A DNA stretch of 37,753 bases from an uncultured Cuneatibacter sp. Its GTDB lineage: Bacteria > Bacillota > Clostridia > Lachnospirales > Lachnospiraceae. This document shows, piece by piece, positions 37,680-37,753 of the stretch; position 1 is the first letter of the stretch; each line of letters begins with the position of its first letter. Under the pieces are notes generated by a model. The model was not told where the DNA came from, did not search any database, and saw only the letters and a program-made list of their open reading frames with translations. The DNA lies in the NCBI GenBank assembly GCA_934234215.1, contig CAKQHB010000025.1, forward strand, positions 1 to 37,753, written 5' to 3'. The translations under genes were made by a program, and so were the position numbers.

Positions 37680-37753
37680 TAGCGGAAGGGAGATTTGAAC
37701 TCTCGACACCACGGGTATGAACCGTGTGCTCTAGCCAACTGAGCTATTCCGCC
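37680..37753 (-). tRNA. tRNA-Met (anticodon CAT)
   Basis: Minus-strand 74-nt cloverleaf: acceptor GGCGGAA with TTCCGCT, anticodon stem CACGG/CCGTG with loop TTCATAC, T-arm GAGAG-TTCAAAT-CTCCC. The form looks like elongator tRNA-Met: a paired G1-U72 end and no GGG/CCC run in the anticodon stem. A tRNA-Ile with lysidine cannot be fully excluded. Its first base is the last base of the window, so the gene is just complete and its promoter is outside. Confidence 0.9.

Overview
The window reads as an ordinary housekeeping stretch of a Gram-positive, low-to-moderate GC Firmicute chromosome, most likely a Lachnospiraceae (Clostridium cluster XIVa) gut anaerobe. The basis is family-level: rimP-nusA-rnpM-ylxQ-infB-rbfA-nrnA-truB-ribF order, a HrcA/CIRCE-controlled groES-groEL pair, the cysS-mrnC-rlmB-yacP cluster, DUF1540 and DUF6062-like proteins, and a bacterial GlnRS. 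Nearly all genes lie on the minus strand, which probably is the leading strand here. I see no prophage, transposase, CRISPR array or defence island.

Layout from left to right. 1-2860: pnp and rpsO, each followed by an intrinsic terminator and a dispersed palindromic element. 2861-12789: the translation/RNA operon read leftwards from a clear promoter at 12761-12789 (rimP, nusA, rnpM, ylxQ, infB, rbfA, nrnA, truB, ribF, an NlpC/P60 cell-wall hydrolase). 12848-17169: a type IIA topoisomerase pair (ParE/ParC-like) with tandem promoters. 17263-20470: tRNA-Pro, two identical tRNA-Glu genes flanking an NSS transporter, an EamA exporter and tRNA-Asn. 20544-22883: patatin-like lipase and the infC-rpmI-rplT operon with an attenuated leader and an AUU start codon. 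22976-25507: DUF1540 protein, guaB and a small membrane protein. 25577-27669: groESL. 27859-30825: an acidic membrane-anchored protein, a duplicated Cys/His protein and glnS. 30853-31156: two identical tRNA-Thr genes. 31194-37586: a leftward cluster GGDEF protein, lipid kinase, ispF, cysS, mrnC, rlmB and an NYN RNase. 37680-37753: tRNA-Met.

The most interesting signal is not a protein. Four copies (1-82, 2262-2393, 17545-17683, 20471-20530), plus a possible decayed fifth (21414-21431), of a palindromic element start exactly in the T-tract of an intrinsic terminator, always in the same orientation relative to the upstream gene. In the two copies long enough to compare, the palindrome is followed by a nested hairpin whose stems differ in sequence but keep their pairing, which hints at a conserved structured RNA or a terminator-targeting mobile repeat. 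Similar elements may be known in this family; I could not search.
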